In this document: piece after piece, positions 35,801 to 43,719 of the stretch | Layout of the letters: every line of letters begins with the position of its first letter | Numbering within the stretch: position 1 is the first letter of the stretch | From: Caviibacter sp963550915 | Lineage (GTDB): Bacteria; Fusobacteriota; Fusobacteriia; Fusobacteriales; Leptotrichiaceae | Assembly: GCA_963550915.1 (NCBI GenBank) | Contig: CAUVEB010000004.1 | Coordinates: 57,182 to 121,181, forward strand | DNA: 64,000 nt | Direction of reading: 5' to 3' | Made by a program: the position numbers and the translations under genes | The notes under the pieces: generated by a model | The model's database searches: none | Told to the model about the DNA's origin: nothing | The model's input: only the letters and a program-made list of their open reading frames with translations

Positions 35801-35915
35801 CACTTTGATATGAGTTTTCTTTAACTTTTAAATTTTTTTCAAAATTTGTCAAAATAATCCCATCTGTCATTTCAGCAATTGTATATTGTTTATAATTTTT
35901 ATTTTCTTCTAACAT
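32892..35915 (-). CDS. hsdR: Type I restriction enzyme R subunit
   Basis: 1007 aa from MLEENKNYKQYTIAEM (GAGG ribosome site; the track's earlier in-frame ATG is inside the site). Nuclease domain with LPLVHIELKKRG (PD-(D/E)xK, about residue 173). Helicase motor: Walker A IWHTTGSGKTLTS (about 315), DECHRSQFG (about 415), FTGTPIF (about 442), then SRTNRILNK. C-terminal helices bind the methylase core. It translocates DNA and cuts unmodified DNA. Start overlaps the PrrC-like gene by seven bases. Frame is intact. Confidence 0.95.
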   Translation of the reverse strand: MLEENKNYKQYTIAEMTDGIILTNFEKNLKVKENSYQSEAELEKQLIENLVSQGYERLIVKTNEDLYSNLKIQIERLNNIHFSDNEWNRFLTEYLDSPNEGMIEKTRKIQENHIHDFIFDNGILKNIKIIDKKNIYNNFMQVTSQVWMKGTNLNRYDVTILVNGLPLVHIELKKRGVNLHEAFDQIHRYSKESFNSENSLYKYVQIFVISNGTYSRYFANTTAQNKNNYEFTCEWADAKNKVICDLEDFTKTFFEKRVLLEVLTKYCVFDVNNTLLIMRPYQIAATERILWKIKSSYEMKKAGKPEAGGFIWHTTGSGKTLTSFKAARLATTLDFIDKVFFVVDRKDLDYQTMKEYQRFQPDSVNGSKDTKELKISIEKDDNLIVVTTIQKLNEFVKKNPNHEIYDKHCVLIFDECHRSQFGDAQKNIRKSFKKYYQFGFTGTPIFPENSLGGDTTSGIFGKQLHSYVITDAIRDGKVLKFKVDYNNITPKFKEAEKEENQEELAKLEKKMLLHPERIAEITKHILKVFNTKTHRNVTYDYKSRSLNGFNAMFAVQSVEAAKLYYEEFERQQSVLPEGKRLKIATIYSFAANEEQRTIGEIVEEDFDASAMNLTDKEFLAKVISDYNNQFKTNFSINNNEFQNYYKDLSLKVKQKQIDLLIVVGMFLTGFDAQTLNTLFVDKNLRYHGLIQAFSRTNRILNKVKTFGNIVCFRDLEKATQDAIRTFGDENSVNIILEKSYEDYIHGFKDEETGKVIRGYEELCSEIVTKFPEPTEIALEADKKEFAELFGEIIKAENILKNFDEFENFEKIISDRQMQDMKSVYLDIRESIVNDKRNEDSGTEGIDFSDIEFQIDLLKTDEINLDYILALILEKSKENKNVESIKEEVIRIIRSSLGTRSKEGLIIDYINNTDLSKLKNNDDILESFYSFARKEKQKSIKYLIEEENLKEASTRFIEKSISKGMVEHAGDELDSIIPPTSRRHGAREKKKNLILVKINKIVEIFQGI

Positions 35916-37006
35916 ATATTTTCCTCGCTCCATTTGTATTCTGAAATAAATTTGTTATAAATTCTTTTAAAGAATTCCTTTTCATGATGTTCTAGTTCTT
36001 TAGCTTCTAATACCGAATGATCACTGTGGCTGTATAAATTTATTCTTTTTATATATGCATCTTTTTCTTCTTCATTTATTAGTTGTTTCCAATTTTTATA
36101 TCCTAAAAAATGAGCTGTTTTTTCTAATAAATTACGCATTAAATTAAAGTGATATCTTTTTATAGTATCATTTTTTATAGCCATCTCTATCTCACATTTA
36201 AGTAATAAATGATATCCAAAAGGTGTATAATTATTATTTAGTTCTAAAAGTGAATATTTATCTTCTTTTTTTGTAAGCCAATATCTATTTGCTCTGTCAA
36301 TTTCTGTATGCAAAATATCATAAAATAAAGAATGGTGCGTTGAAATAATGAATTTTAAATTTTTATTATTTGATGAACGAATTATTCTTTTTAATTCTAT
36401 AGCTACATCAATCGCATGATTATCATCTAAAGATGAAATAGGGTCATCTATGTAAATATATTGAATATCATCAAATTCATTTGTACTTCTATCTCCAACT
36501 ACATCTATGTTTAACTCATTTATAATACTTTCCATTAAAACAAAAAACATAGTCCAAATAAAAATACTTTCTTCACCCTTTGAAATTTTAATGTTTTTTA
36601 TAATTTCGCTATCACCAGTAGGTAGGCTAAATGTAATTTCGCCAGTACTTGTATTGATATTAGGTTCAATTTTTGAAGAAGTAAATTCTTTAAATTTATT
36701 TGATATTTCGTTTTCTTTACCTTGTCTTTCAACAAGATCAATAAAACTTGAATTTTTATTAATCATAAGTTTTCTATAATTATCATTTTCCAAATCATTA
36801 TCCCAATAAAATAGATCTTCTGTAAAAGCATTATAATAAAATACATGCTTAATAATTTCATCATCTTTAACTTCATTGACAAGATTTTTAAATTCCATTG
36901 ACAATCTTGTCTTTCCAGTTGTATTAAAAGCGTACAATAAAGTAACCTTCTTATCAGAATTTTTAATTTTATTAGCTATTTCAGCTAGAGATCTATACTC
37001 AATCAC
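35909..37006 (-). CDS. prrC: PrrC-like anticodon nuclease guarding the type I system
   Basis: 365 aa. N-terminal ABC-type ATPase: Walker A AFNTTGKT (26-33), signature-like ISKGEES (141-147), Walker B YIYIDDPISSLDD (183-195), H-loop ISTHHS (221-226). The C-terminal part has R291-x3-E295 (RNLLE) and H327 (YSHSDH). In E. coli PrrC the anticodon-nuclease residues, as I recall them, are R320, E324 and H356: identical spacing, offset 29. The gene lies between hsdS and hsdR, exactly where prrC lies in the EcoprrI locus. PrrC stays masked by the type I complex and cleaves tRNA-Lys when a phage protein inhibits restriction. The annotation rests on motif spacing and position. Confidence 0.78.
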   Translation of the reverse strand: MIEYRSLAEIANKIKNSDKKVTLLYAFNTTGKTRLSMEFKNLVNEVKDDEIIKHVFYYNAFTEDLFYWDNDLENDNYRKLMINKNSSFIDLVERQGKENEISNKFKEFTSSKIEPNINTSTGEITFSLPTGDSEIIKNIKISKGEESIFIWTMFFVLMESIINELNIDVVGDRSTNEFDDIQYIYIDDPISSLDDNHAIDVAIELKRIIRSSNNKNLKFIISTHHSLFYDILHTEIDRANRYWLTKKEDKYSLLELNNNYTPFGYHLLLKCEIEMAIKNDTIKRYHFNLMRNLLEKTAHFLGYKNWKQLINEEEKDAYIKRINLYSHSDHSVLEAKELEHHEKEFFKRIYNKFISEYKWSEENIC

Positions 37007-37026
37007 GTTATCACCTTAAATATAAA

Positions 37027-37662
37027 TTATTTTTTAAAATTCAATAATTTTTCTCTATAATATTCGTATTGTTTTTGTCTTAATTCTATTTCTTTAGGTA
37101 TTCCTGTTGAAATATCATTTATTAATGTTTCAAACTTGTCAAGAACAGAAACTACATATTCTTGAACTTGAATAGGGGGAACAGGTATTTCTATTTGTGA
37201 GTATTGTGAAATCCATAACCTCTTATGTTCAGTAGTATCAACATTTATAGTTTGCATATAATAATAACAATACCTAAAATTAATATTACCCTTTGGTTTT
37301 AATATTTTCATAGCTGAAGATTTTATTTTAAAATCAAAATCAACCCAATGATTTCCTGATGTAAAATCATCAAATATAATAACTGGATTATATTTACCAG
37401 CTATATATATATTATCTTTTTCATCTGTATATCCTAATATGAAAGTCTTCCCTGCTGTTAAAACAGGAATTTCATAACTATCTTTATATTCAGTTGATTC
37501 AACTATATATTTTGTTGGTTGTTCATATTCAAGTAAATTATCTAATTTAACGAATTCAACATTAAATAGATTTACACCCACAACATCAGCAGCTTCTTTT
37601 AATAAATTAAAATAAGCTCTAGATATTAAGACTTGCTTGCTTGCTTGCTTGCTTGCTACCAC
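37027..37662 (-). CDS. Third HsdS recognition half, switchable extension
   Basis: 211 codons beginning at a GTG inside the CTTG repeat. It contains one target-recognition domain (YEIPVLTAGKTFILGYTDEK, GNHWVDFDFKIKSS) and one conserved coiled-coil region ending IELRQKQYEYYREKLLNF. No good ribosome site precedes it. It is out of frame with the 407-aa HsdS by the repeat; loss of one 4-bp unit (or gain of two) would fuse them. Translation on its own could still give a half-HsdS that dimerises, as seen in some type I systems. Confidence 0.75.
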   Translation of the reverse strand: MVASKQASKQVLISRAYFNLLKEAADVVGVNLFNVEFVKLDNLLEYEQPTKYIVESTEYKDSYEIPVLTAGKTFILGYTDEKDNIYIAGKYNPVIIFDDFTSGNHWVDFDFKIKSSAMKILKPKGNINFRYCYYYMQTINVDTTEHKRLWISQYSQIEIPVPPIQVQEYVVSVLDKFETLINDISTGIPKEIELRQKQYEYYREKLLNFKK

Positions 37663-38842
37663 ATTTTAAATCAAATGTCAATAGTTTTTCACGATAATAT
37701 TCGTATTGTTTTTGTCTTTGTTCTATTTCTTTTGGCAACAATCCTTTTGTATCTGAAAGTAATAATTGGAATTTATCTAAAATTTCAACTACTTTATTTT
37801 GGACTATTATGTCTGGAACAGGGATTTTGTAATCATCTGTTATTCTTGTCGAAATTTTAGGTAATTTACCAGTAATAGCATTATCTTTAAAATACTTTAA
37901 ATCATTTTTTACTAAATAGAATAAAAATTTAATATTAAGTTTTTTATCATTCAGAGAAGAGTAAGACCACATCTCATTTTTATGACTAAATTGTTTATCA
38001 TAATATTCAAAATCAATATTACCTCTTGATTTTACTATTACGCTTGGCTTATTAATAACATTATTTATTCCAACAAATTCAACTTCGACATTTGCGGAAG
38101 TATTTCCTCCTGCAAAAATTTTAACAGGTGCCCCTTGATTGTCAAACTCTTTCATTTTTTTTGCTGTTATATCAATCCCTTTTTGTCTTGAACATAATTC
38201 ACTTATTTTTGCAAAAAAGATTTCGTTATGTTTTTCTAATTCAAATATCTGTTCAGACAATTTATTCAAATACTCTTCACTCAAAAGAAAATCCCTATAA
38301 TACTCATACTGTTTAGTTCTAGCCTGTAATTCAGCCTGTAATTCAGCCTGTAATTCAGTAACATAATTTGTGAATTTGTCAAGTGTTTTTACAATTTTTT
38401 CTTGAGTTTCTATTGATGGAATTGGGATTATAAGTTTTTTTAATTCTGAAGCATTTAATGCTGGTATTCCATTAAAAGTACATAATTGACGTATTTCCTT
38501 CTGCATTTGAATTAATAAATGATATAAGAAACGTTGTTTAATCTCATTTTGTTTCTTTATGGTAACAGAATAATTTAGGTTTCCCCTATAATACTTACCT
38601 TCTTGATAAGTTATAGAACCAACTCCTGCACCTCTTGTTGTTATGCCAATCGGATCATTTTCTGTATTCCATATATTTACATATCCTAAAGGATCTTTAC
38701 CGCTATTAATAACTGGATATTGCCCTTTATTTTTTGATATAAAATTTTTGCTGATAATATCCCCTGTTTTTATTTCACAAACATCCCCTAGTTTCTTCCA
38801 CTCGACTTCTTCATTCATTAGTAATTCATCTATTTTATTCAT
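37619..38842 (-). CDS. hsdS: Type I restriction specificity subunit with two recognition domains
   Basis: 407 aa. TRD1 (WKKLGDVCEIKTGDIISKN to ELKKLIIPIPS), a central coiled coil with the repeated AELQ unit, TRD2 (about 240-340) and a distal conserved region ending RQKQYEYYREKLLTF. The last residues CGSKQASKQASLNI are encoded by the CTTG tract and are not part of the fold. HsdS sets the bipartite DNA target of the methylase and endonuclease. It overlaps rhuM by eight bases. Specificity cannot be predicted from sequence alone. Confidence 0.93.
   Translation of the reverse strand: MNKIDELLMNEEVEWKKLGDVCEIKTGDIISKNFISKNKGQYPVINSGKDPLGYVNIWNTENDPIGITTRGAGVGSITYQEGKYYRGNLNYSVTIKKQNEIKQRFLYHLLIQMQKEIRQLCTFNGIPALNASELKKLIIPIPSIETQEKIVKTLDKFTNYVTELQAELQAELQARTKQYEYYRDFLLSEEYLNKLSEQIFELEKHNEIFFAKISELCSRQKGIDITAKKMKEFDNQGAPVKIFAGGNTSANVEVEFVGINNVINKPSVIVKSRGNIDFEYYDKQFSHKNEMWSYSSLNDKKLNIKFLFYLVKNDLKYFKDNAITGKLPKISTRITDDYKIPVPDIIVQNKVVEILDKFQLLLSDTKGLLPKEIEQRQKQYEYYREKLLTFDLKCGSKQASKQASLNI
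37632..37657. repeat. CTTG tetranucleotide tract, six units
   Basis: Six perfect CTTG units plus CT at the 3' end of hsdS (minus strand CAAG). With six units HsdS ends at TAG (37619). With five the frame enters the third TRD; with seven it meets TAA within two codons. A classic slipped-strand phase-variation tract. Confidence 0.9.
38322..38357. repeat. 12-bp tandem repeat in the HsdS central spacer, three units
   Basis: Three perfect copies of GCCTGTAATTCA. On the minus strand they encode AELQ-AELQ-AELQ between the two recognition domains. In EcoR124I versus EcoR124II (EcoR124/3) the corresponding four-residue TAEL unit is present twice or three times and changes the non-specific spacer of the target from six to seven bases. 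Confidence 0.9.
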
Positions 38843-39860
38843 TGTTATCCTCCAAAGATGAATTTTTTATTATTTCTTTGTCAAAATCGGAAACTATTTT
38901 TTGAAATTTATTAAATTCATCATATTCCATTTTTGCTTTTTTATCAGCAGTTTTTTTACTTATTCTTCCTTTATCATTTAATATTTTATATTTTCTAAAC
39001 ATTAAAAACTCATTTACACTTTTTGCAAATTCTTCCATTGTAAATGTGTTTTGATCTTCTATAAGATCTTCTACATAGTCAAAAAATCCGCTGACTGCTC
39101 TTTCTAATTTTTTAATTTCTTTTTCGCTTAAATAATTTTTAGCTATTGTAACATCTTCCTTTAGAATTCTACCATTAGGATAGTTCTTCCACGTTGCAAG
39201 CCCCATATTTTCTTTTGTATGGTCTGCAAAACTTTCTATTATTTCAGCTGCCGTCTTTCCTGTTATAGCATAATGAAATTTATTTTGTACCATAGAATAA
39301 AAATCTTTAGTAATTTGAGCATTTTTATTATAGTCAGTACTACATTCTGCAAATATATCAGTTATTTGTTGCCATATTCTTCTTTCACTTGTTCTTATTG
39401 AACGAACTCTTTCTAACAGCTCTTTAAAATAGTCTTCTCTAAAGAGATTTTTTCCTTGTTTTAATCTTTCATCATCAAGTACAAAACCCTTTTTCATATA
39501 TTCTTTTAAAACAGAAGTTGCCCATATTCTAAATTTAGTAGCCTTAAATGAATTTACTCTATATCCAACAGAAATTATTGCATCTAAATTATAATATTTT
39601 GAATTTGAAACTTGAGTTTTACCCTTTATTGCACCATGTTCAGTGGTATGTGCAAAATTTGCACATACCACTTTTTCATCAAGCTCGCCATCAGAAAAAA
39701 TATTCTTTAAATGTTTCCCGATTCCCGTTCTATCGATTCCAAAAAGTTCAGACAACCCTTTTTGACTTATCCATATAGTTTCGTCTTTTACTATTATATC
39801 GACACTCAATTTTTCATCAGGTAAATTATAAATTAAAAAATTTGTTGTTTGTCTACTCAT
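38835..39860 (-). CDS. rhuM: RhuM family protein
   Basis: 341 aa. Matches the RhuM (Salmonella SPI-3) family: IWISQKGLSELFGIDRTGIG (KilA-N/BRO-like DNA-binding start), YYNLDAIISVGYRVNSFKAT, FRIWATSVLKEYMKKGFVLDD, and a C-terminal FHYAITGKTAAEII. The biochemical role is unknown; it is frequently found inside type I restriction loci, as here between hsdM (four-base overlap) and hsdS. Confidence 0.9.
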   Translation of the reverse strand: MSRQTTNFLIYNLPDEKLSVDIIVKDETIWISQKGLSELFGIDRTGIGKHLKNIFSDGELDEKVVCANFAHTTEHGAIKGKTQVSNSKYYNLDAIISVGYRVNSFKATKFRIWATSVLKEYMKKGFVLDDERLKQGKNLFREDYFKELLERVRSIRTSERRIWQQITDIFAECSTDYNKNAQITKDFYSMVQNKFHYAITGKTAAEIIESFADHTKENMGLATWKNYPNGRILKEDVTIAKNYLSEKEIKKLERAVSGFFDYVEDLIEDQNTFTMEEFAKSVNEFLMFRKYKILNDKGRISKKTADKKAKMEYDEFNKFQKIVSDFDKEIIKNSSLEDNNE

Positions 39861-41422
39861 TCTTCAAGCTCCTTTACAATTTCATTTATTGAAGCTCTTA
39901 ATTCATCGATTCTTTTTACAGTTTCTTCAATTTCTTTATTGAGTACATTTATATCAACAACTTCTCTTGTATCTTCTTTTTCGACATATGTAGATACAGA
40001 GAGATTATAGCTATTTTCTTCTATTTCTTCTCTAGTAACATATCTTGAAAAATATTGTTTATCTGTTCTATTTTTAAATTCATCAACTATTGCTGTTATA
40101 TTTTTTTCTTCTAAAATATTATTGTTTGTTTCTTTTTTAAATTCTTTACTTGCATCAATAAATAGTATTTTATTCTCTGTCTTGTTCTTTGCCATAACTA
40201 AAATACAAGTTGCTATTGATGTACCAAAAAATAGATTTTCAGGCAATTGAATAATACAATCAATAAAATTATTATCTACAAGATATTGTCTAATATTTTT
40301 TTCTGCTCCTTGTCTATAAAATATACCTGGAAAACATACTATAGCTGCTCTACCTTTACTAGATAAATATGAAAGTGAATGCACTATAAATGCATAGTCA
40401 GCATATGATTTAGGTGCTAATTTACCTGCAGGTGCAAATCTTTCATCATTTATTAATGTTGGATCATCATCGCCAATCCACTTTATAGAATAAGGCGGAT
40501 TTGATACAATAGCATCAAATGGCTTTTCATCTTTATGAAGCGGATTAATTAAAGTATCTCCTCTTTCTATTGAAAATTTATTATAATTCACATTATGAAG
40601 AAACATATTCATACGTGCCAGGTTAAAATTCGTCATATTTATTTCTTGACCAAAAAATCCTTCTTCAATTATGTGTTCATCAAATTGTTTTTTCATTTGT
40701 AATAATAAGCTTCCGCTACCACATGTGGGATCGTATACTTTATTAATTTTTTCTTTACCTTCCATAACAATACGAGATAAAAGTTTTGAAACTGTTTGAG
40801 GTGTAAAAAATTCACCACCAGATTTACCAGCATTACTTGCATAATTTGAAATTAAATACTCATATGCATCACCAAATGCATCTATATCATTATTTTTAAA
40901 ATCACCAAAATTAATTTCTGATATACCATTTAATATGTCTCTTAATCTTTTATTTTTTTCAGCAACTGTACCACCTAAACGATTGCTTGTAGTATCTACG
41001 TCTTCAAATAAGCCTTTTATATCATCTTCTGATTTAGAACCTATTGCACTTCCTTCAATTGATTTAAAGATATTTGCTAAATCAATATTTAGATTTTCAT
41101 TATCATTTGCAGTTCTAACTACATTTTCAAATAACTGACTTGGTAATATGAAAAAACCTTTATCTTCAACTGTACCTTTTTTAAAATCTGCTTCTGCTTC
41201 TTCATCTGTGATTTTAGCATAATCAAAATCAGTTTCACCTGCTTCATGTTCTGCAGAATTAAAAAATTCTGTTATATTTTCAGAAATAAATCTGTAGAAT
41301 AATATCCCTAAAATATATTGTTTAAAATCCCAACCATCAACTGCTCCTCTAACATTATCTGCAATTGACCAAATTTTTCTATGTAATTCAGCTCTTTGTG
41401 CTGTCTCTTTATTTTCTAACAT
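39857..41422 (-). CDS. hsdM: Type I restriction methylase M subunit
   Basis: 521 aa. N-terminal HsdM helical domain (KIWSIADNVRGAVDGWDFK), the SAM motif VYDPTCGSGSLLLQM (about residue 231), and the N6-adenine catalytic motif NPPYSIKW (about 308). C-terminal coiled coil (INVLNKEIEETVKRIDELRA) contacts HsdS. First gene of the operon, ribosome site AAGGGG. Intact. Confidence 0.95.
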   Translation of the reverse strand: MLENKETAQRAELHRKIWSIADNVRGAVDGWDFKQYILGILFYRFISENITEFFNSAEHEAGETDFDYAKITDEEAEADFKKGTVEDKGFFILPSQLFENVVRTANDNENLNIDLANIFKSIEGSAIGSKSEDDIKGLFEDVDTTSNRLGGTVAEKNKRLRDILNGISEINFGDFKNNDIDAFGDAYEYLISNYASNAGKSGGEFFTPQTVSKLLSRIVMEGKEKINKVYDPTCGSGSLLLQMKKQFDEHIIEEGFFGQEINMTNFNLARMNMFLHNVNYNKFSIERGDTLINPLHKDEKPFDAIVSNPPYSIKWIGDDDPTLINDERFAPAGKLAPKSYADYAFIVHSLSYLSSKGRAAIVCFPGIFYRQGAEKNIRQYLVDNNFIDCIIQLPENLFFGTSIATCILVMAKNKTENKILFIDASKEFKKETNNNILEEKNITAIVDEFKNRTDKQYFSRYVTREEIEENSYNLSVSTYVEKEDTREVVDINVLNKEIEETVKRIDELRASINEIVKELEE

Positions 41423-41568
41423 CTTTATTCCCCTTTATACTAACTTTTTTATCCCTAATGTTAATATGATACCACATTTATATCATTTATCAAATATATG
41501 ACCAAACAAAATGCTGACATTTATTGACGTAAAATACTTAAAACTTGATAAAATCGTTAATATGATTA

Positions 41569-41597
41569 TTGTTTAGCAAGCTTGTAAATGATATAAT
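41569..41597 (+). promoter_or_regulatory. Promoter of the HD-domain gene
   Basis: TTGTTT - 17 nt - TATAAT, 35 nt upstream of the start and before an AAAGGAGG ribosome site. Confidence 0.6.
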
Positions 41598-41631
41598 TAT
41601 GCTATAGATAACATGTAATAAAGGAGGATAA

Positions 41632-42044
41632 ATGTACATAATAAAAGCATTAATAATTTCATTTATAGCTCACTTGGGTCAAAAAGATAAAGCAAATAAG
41701 CCATATATACTACATCCATTAACTGTTGCATATCACTCAAAAGGATATAAAGCCAAAGTTGTTGCATTATTACATGATGTAGTTGAGGATAGTGACTGGA
41801 GTTTAAAAGATTTAGAAAAATATTTTGATAATGATATAGTTATAGCAGTTGACTGTATAACAAAAAATAAGAAATATAGTTATGATGAATATTTAGAAAG
41901 AGTTAAAGGTAATAACTTAGCTAAAATTGTAAAATTATCTGACTTAATGCATAATAGTAATCTATCAAGATTAAAGAATATAAAAAAAAAGATATAAAAA
42001 GAACTGAAAAATATTTAAAAGCTATTGATTATTTAAGTTTTTAA
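41632..42044 (+). pseudogene. HD-domain (RelA/SpoT hydrolase-like) protein with a frameshift in an A9 tract
   Basis: The open frame ends after 121 aa at 41997. It has the HD hallmark VVALLHDVVEDSDW, then VKLSDLMHNSNLSRLKNI. One extra A in the run at 41982-41990 would carry it on as KKDIKRTEKYLKAIDYLSF to a stop at 42044, the usual ending of these small hydrolases (about 136 aa). The missing tail is short, so the protein may still work. Real slippage site, transcriptional slippage or sequencing error are all possible. Confidence 0.7.
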
Positions 42045-42185
42045 AAATGGTAATTCATAAAATAATATTTAAAGATATTACTATGACAAAATAAACTATC
42101 AATTTTTTTATTCTTTTATTTTTTAAGTTGTATGACAAAAAAGCGTTCTTTAAAGCCTACGCTATAAAAGGCAATTTATAAATAA

Positions 42186-42210
42186 AAAAGGCACTGTAAA
42201 GTGCCTTTAA
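42186..42210 (-). terminator. Terminator
   Basis: AGGCACT - GTAA - AGTGCCT (42189-42206) with a run of As on its left, i.e. TTTTTT on the minus strand. It ends the 78-aa gene. Confidence 0.8.
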
Positions 42211-42447
42211 TTAATTATCATTGTATATATTATTATAAACTAACTGAAGTTCCCTACTTTCTTTTGTTGGTTCTTGGTGTTTAAATAATTCAAAAATATA
42301 ATCATCTAATTCAAACTGGAAATTATAAAATTCTTCACTAGTCATATATTCTTTATTTAAATATTTATTATAAAATTCTTCAGGAGTATATTTTTTTATA
42401 ATAGGTATGTCTTCTTCTCTAATAAATATTTTACGCTTTTTTCCCAT
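42211..42447 (-). CDS. Small acidic protein of unknown function
   Basis: 78 aa, no signal or membrane segment: MGKKRKIFIREEDIPIIKKY then KEYMTSEEFYNFQFELDDYI. The ribosome site AAAGGAG and the precise terminator argue that it is a real gene. I do not recognise a family. Aromatic/acidic composition could suit a binding or immunity-type protein, but this is speculation. Confidence 0.55.
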   Translation of the reverse strand: MGKKRKIFIREEDIPIIKKYTPEEFYNKYLNKEYMTSEEFYNFQFELDDYIFELFKHQEPTKESRELQLVYNNIYNDN

Positions 42448-42526
42448 TTAATTCTCCTTTATATTTGATTTTACTTATATTAATACGTTTTCTTTTTAAA
42501 TTCTGTTAATTATATAAATATTTTTA

Positions 42527-43150
42527 TTACTTTTTAGTATCCCAAAAATCATTTAGTTCCTTACCAAGTAACTTTGGGTTGTCTATATTTACTTCATGTC
42601 CTGCATTTTTAATAATGTTAAATGTTGATTTACTAATTAAATCCTTTAATTGCATAGAGGCTTTAATATTAGCCTTATCTTTTTCTCCACAAATAATAAG
42701 AGTTGGACACTTTATTTTTTCTAAGTCTTTTTCAAAATTTAAATTTATCATTGATTTAGTAAGATAAATAACTTCTTCTTTTGATATTCCTATTTTTCCA
42801 AAAGTTTTTCTAGGCATAAATCTAAATATAAGATTTTGTAATATCATTAAAAGTTTAGAAATACGATATTGTGTTCCTACTAGAACTAGTGAATTAATTT
42901 TTTTAGGATTATTGATTGCGTAATTTAATGCAAGTATTCCACCTAATGATAATCCACATATATTTAAAAGTTCAGAATATGTATCGCAATATTATGAAAA
43001 AGCCTTGTATAAATTACTATAATTCATTTCATCATTACATAAATCAAATATATTAGGACAATTTATTTCATCATTTAAGTGTAGTTCTTTTTTTACTTCT
43101 TCCCAACTTTATGAATTTTGACCTAATCCGTGTACAAGTATATATTTCAT
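42527..43150 (-). pseudogene. Alpha/beta hydrolase with two in-frame stops
   Basis: Reading from the ATG at 43150: MKYILVHGLGQNS, TAA, SWEEVKKELHLNDEINCPN to LYKAFS, TAA, YCDTYSELLNICGLSLGGIL to the end GHEVNIDNPKLLGKELNDFW. The nucleophile elbow GLSLGG and the terminal His (AGHE) are those of alpha/beta hydrolases. The distal 106 codons are open and start at an internal ATG, but lack the nucleophile. Both lesions are single-codon TAA. Confidence 0.8.
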
Positions 43151-43719
43151 AATACATTAGCTCCTAAATTTAAAATTCAAAGAATAGTTTTTTTATTATT
43201 TTTTATTTTTTTAGATTTATAACATACTATACAAACATATCGTATTCATTCATATAAAATTAACCACATTAATATTTAAAAATATTATAACTTGTTTTTA
43301 TTATTTTGTAAATTTTTCTTTTTATATATTAATTTTTATTACCTAATACATATTTTTATTATAAAATTAATATATATATTGTAAATAAAAAGCTTTCATT
43401 GTATAAAAGTTTAATTTGTATTAAAATGTATTAGCATTACTTAGAATAGGACTATTGAAATAGAACACTGAATATTAATCAATTTATAAAATCAAACATT
43501 CTTTCAACTTTTATATATATTACTTAATTTAGCTTATTGTAAAAAAACATGAATATTATATGTAATATTAATGAAGTCTCAGATGTAACTTTTAATAATC
43601 TATATTTTTATAATTTTTAATTAATTGATACAAAAAATTAAATATGATTAAAATTGAAAGATTTAAATCTATCTTATTCAAAGAAATCAAAATTTAAAAA
43701 TTGAAAGGGAAAATGTAAA
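43151..43719. other. Extremely AT-rich spacer
   Basis: About 570 bases with no supported gene on either strand, no clear hairpin and no repeat. The only functional element I see is the ribosome site GAAAGGG just before the next gene. Confidence 0.5.

Noticed and set aside
37633..37860. Plus-strand frame starting in the CTTG tract
   Set aside because: It is antisense to hsdS, repetitive at its start (LACLLACYH) and has no ribosome site or family pattern.
32892..41422. Type I locus as inactive relic
   Set aside because: hsdM, rhuM, hsdS, the PrrC-like gene and hsdR are all open, tightly overlapped and carry their key motifs; only the third recognition half is out of frame through the repeat.
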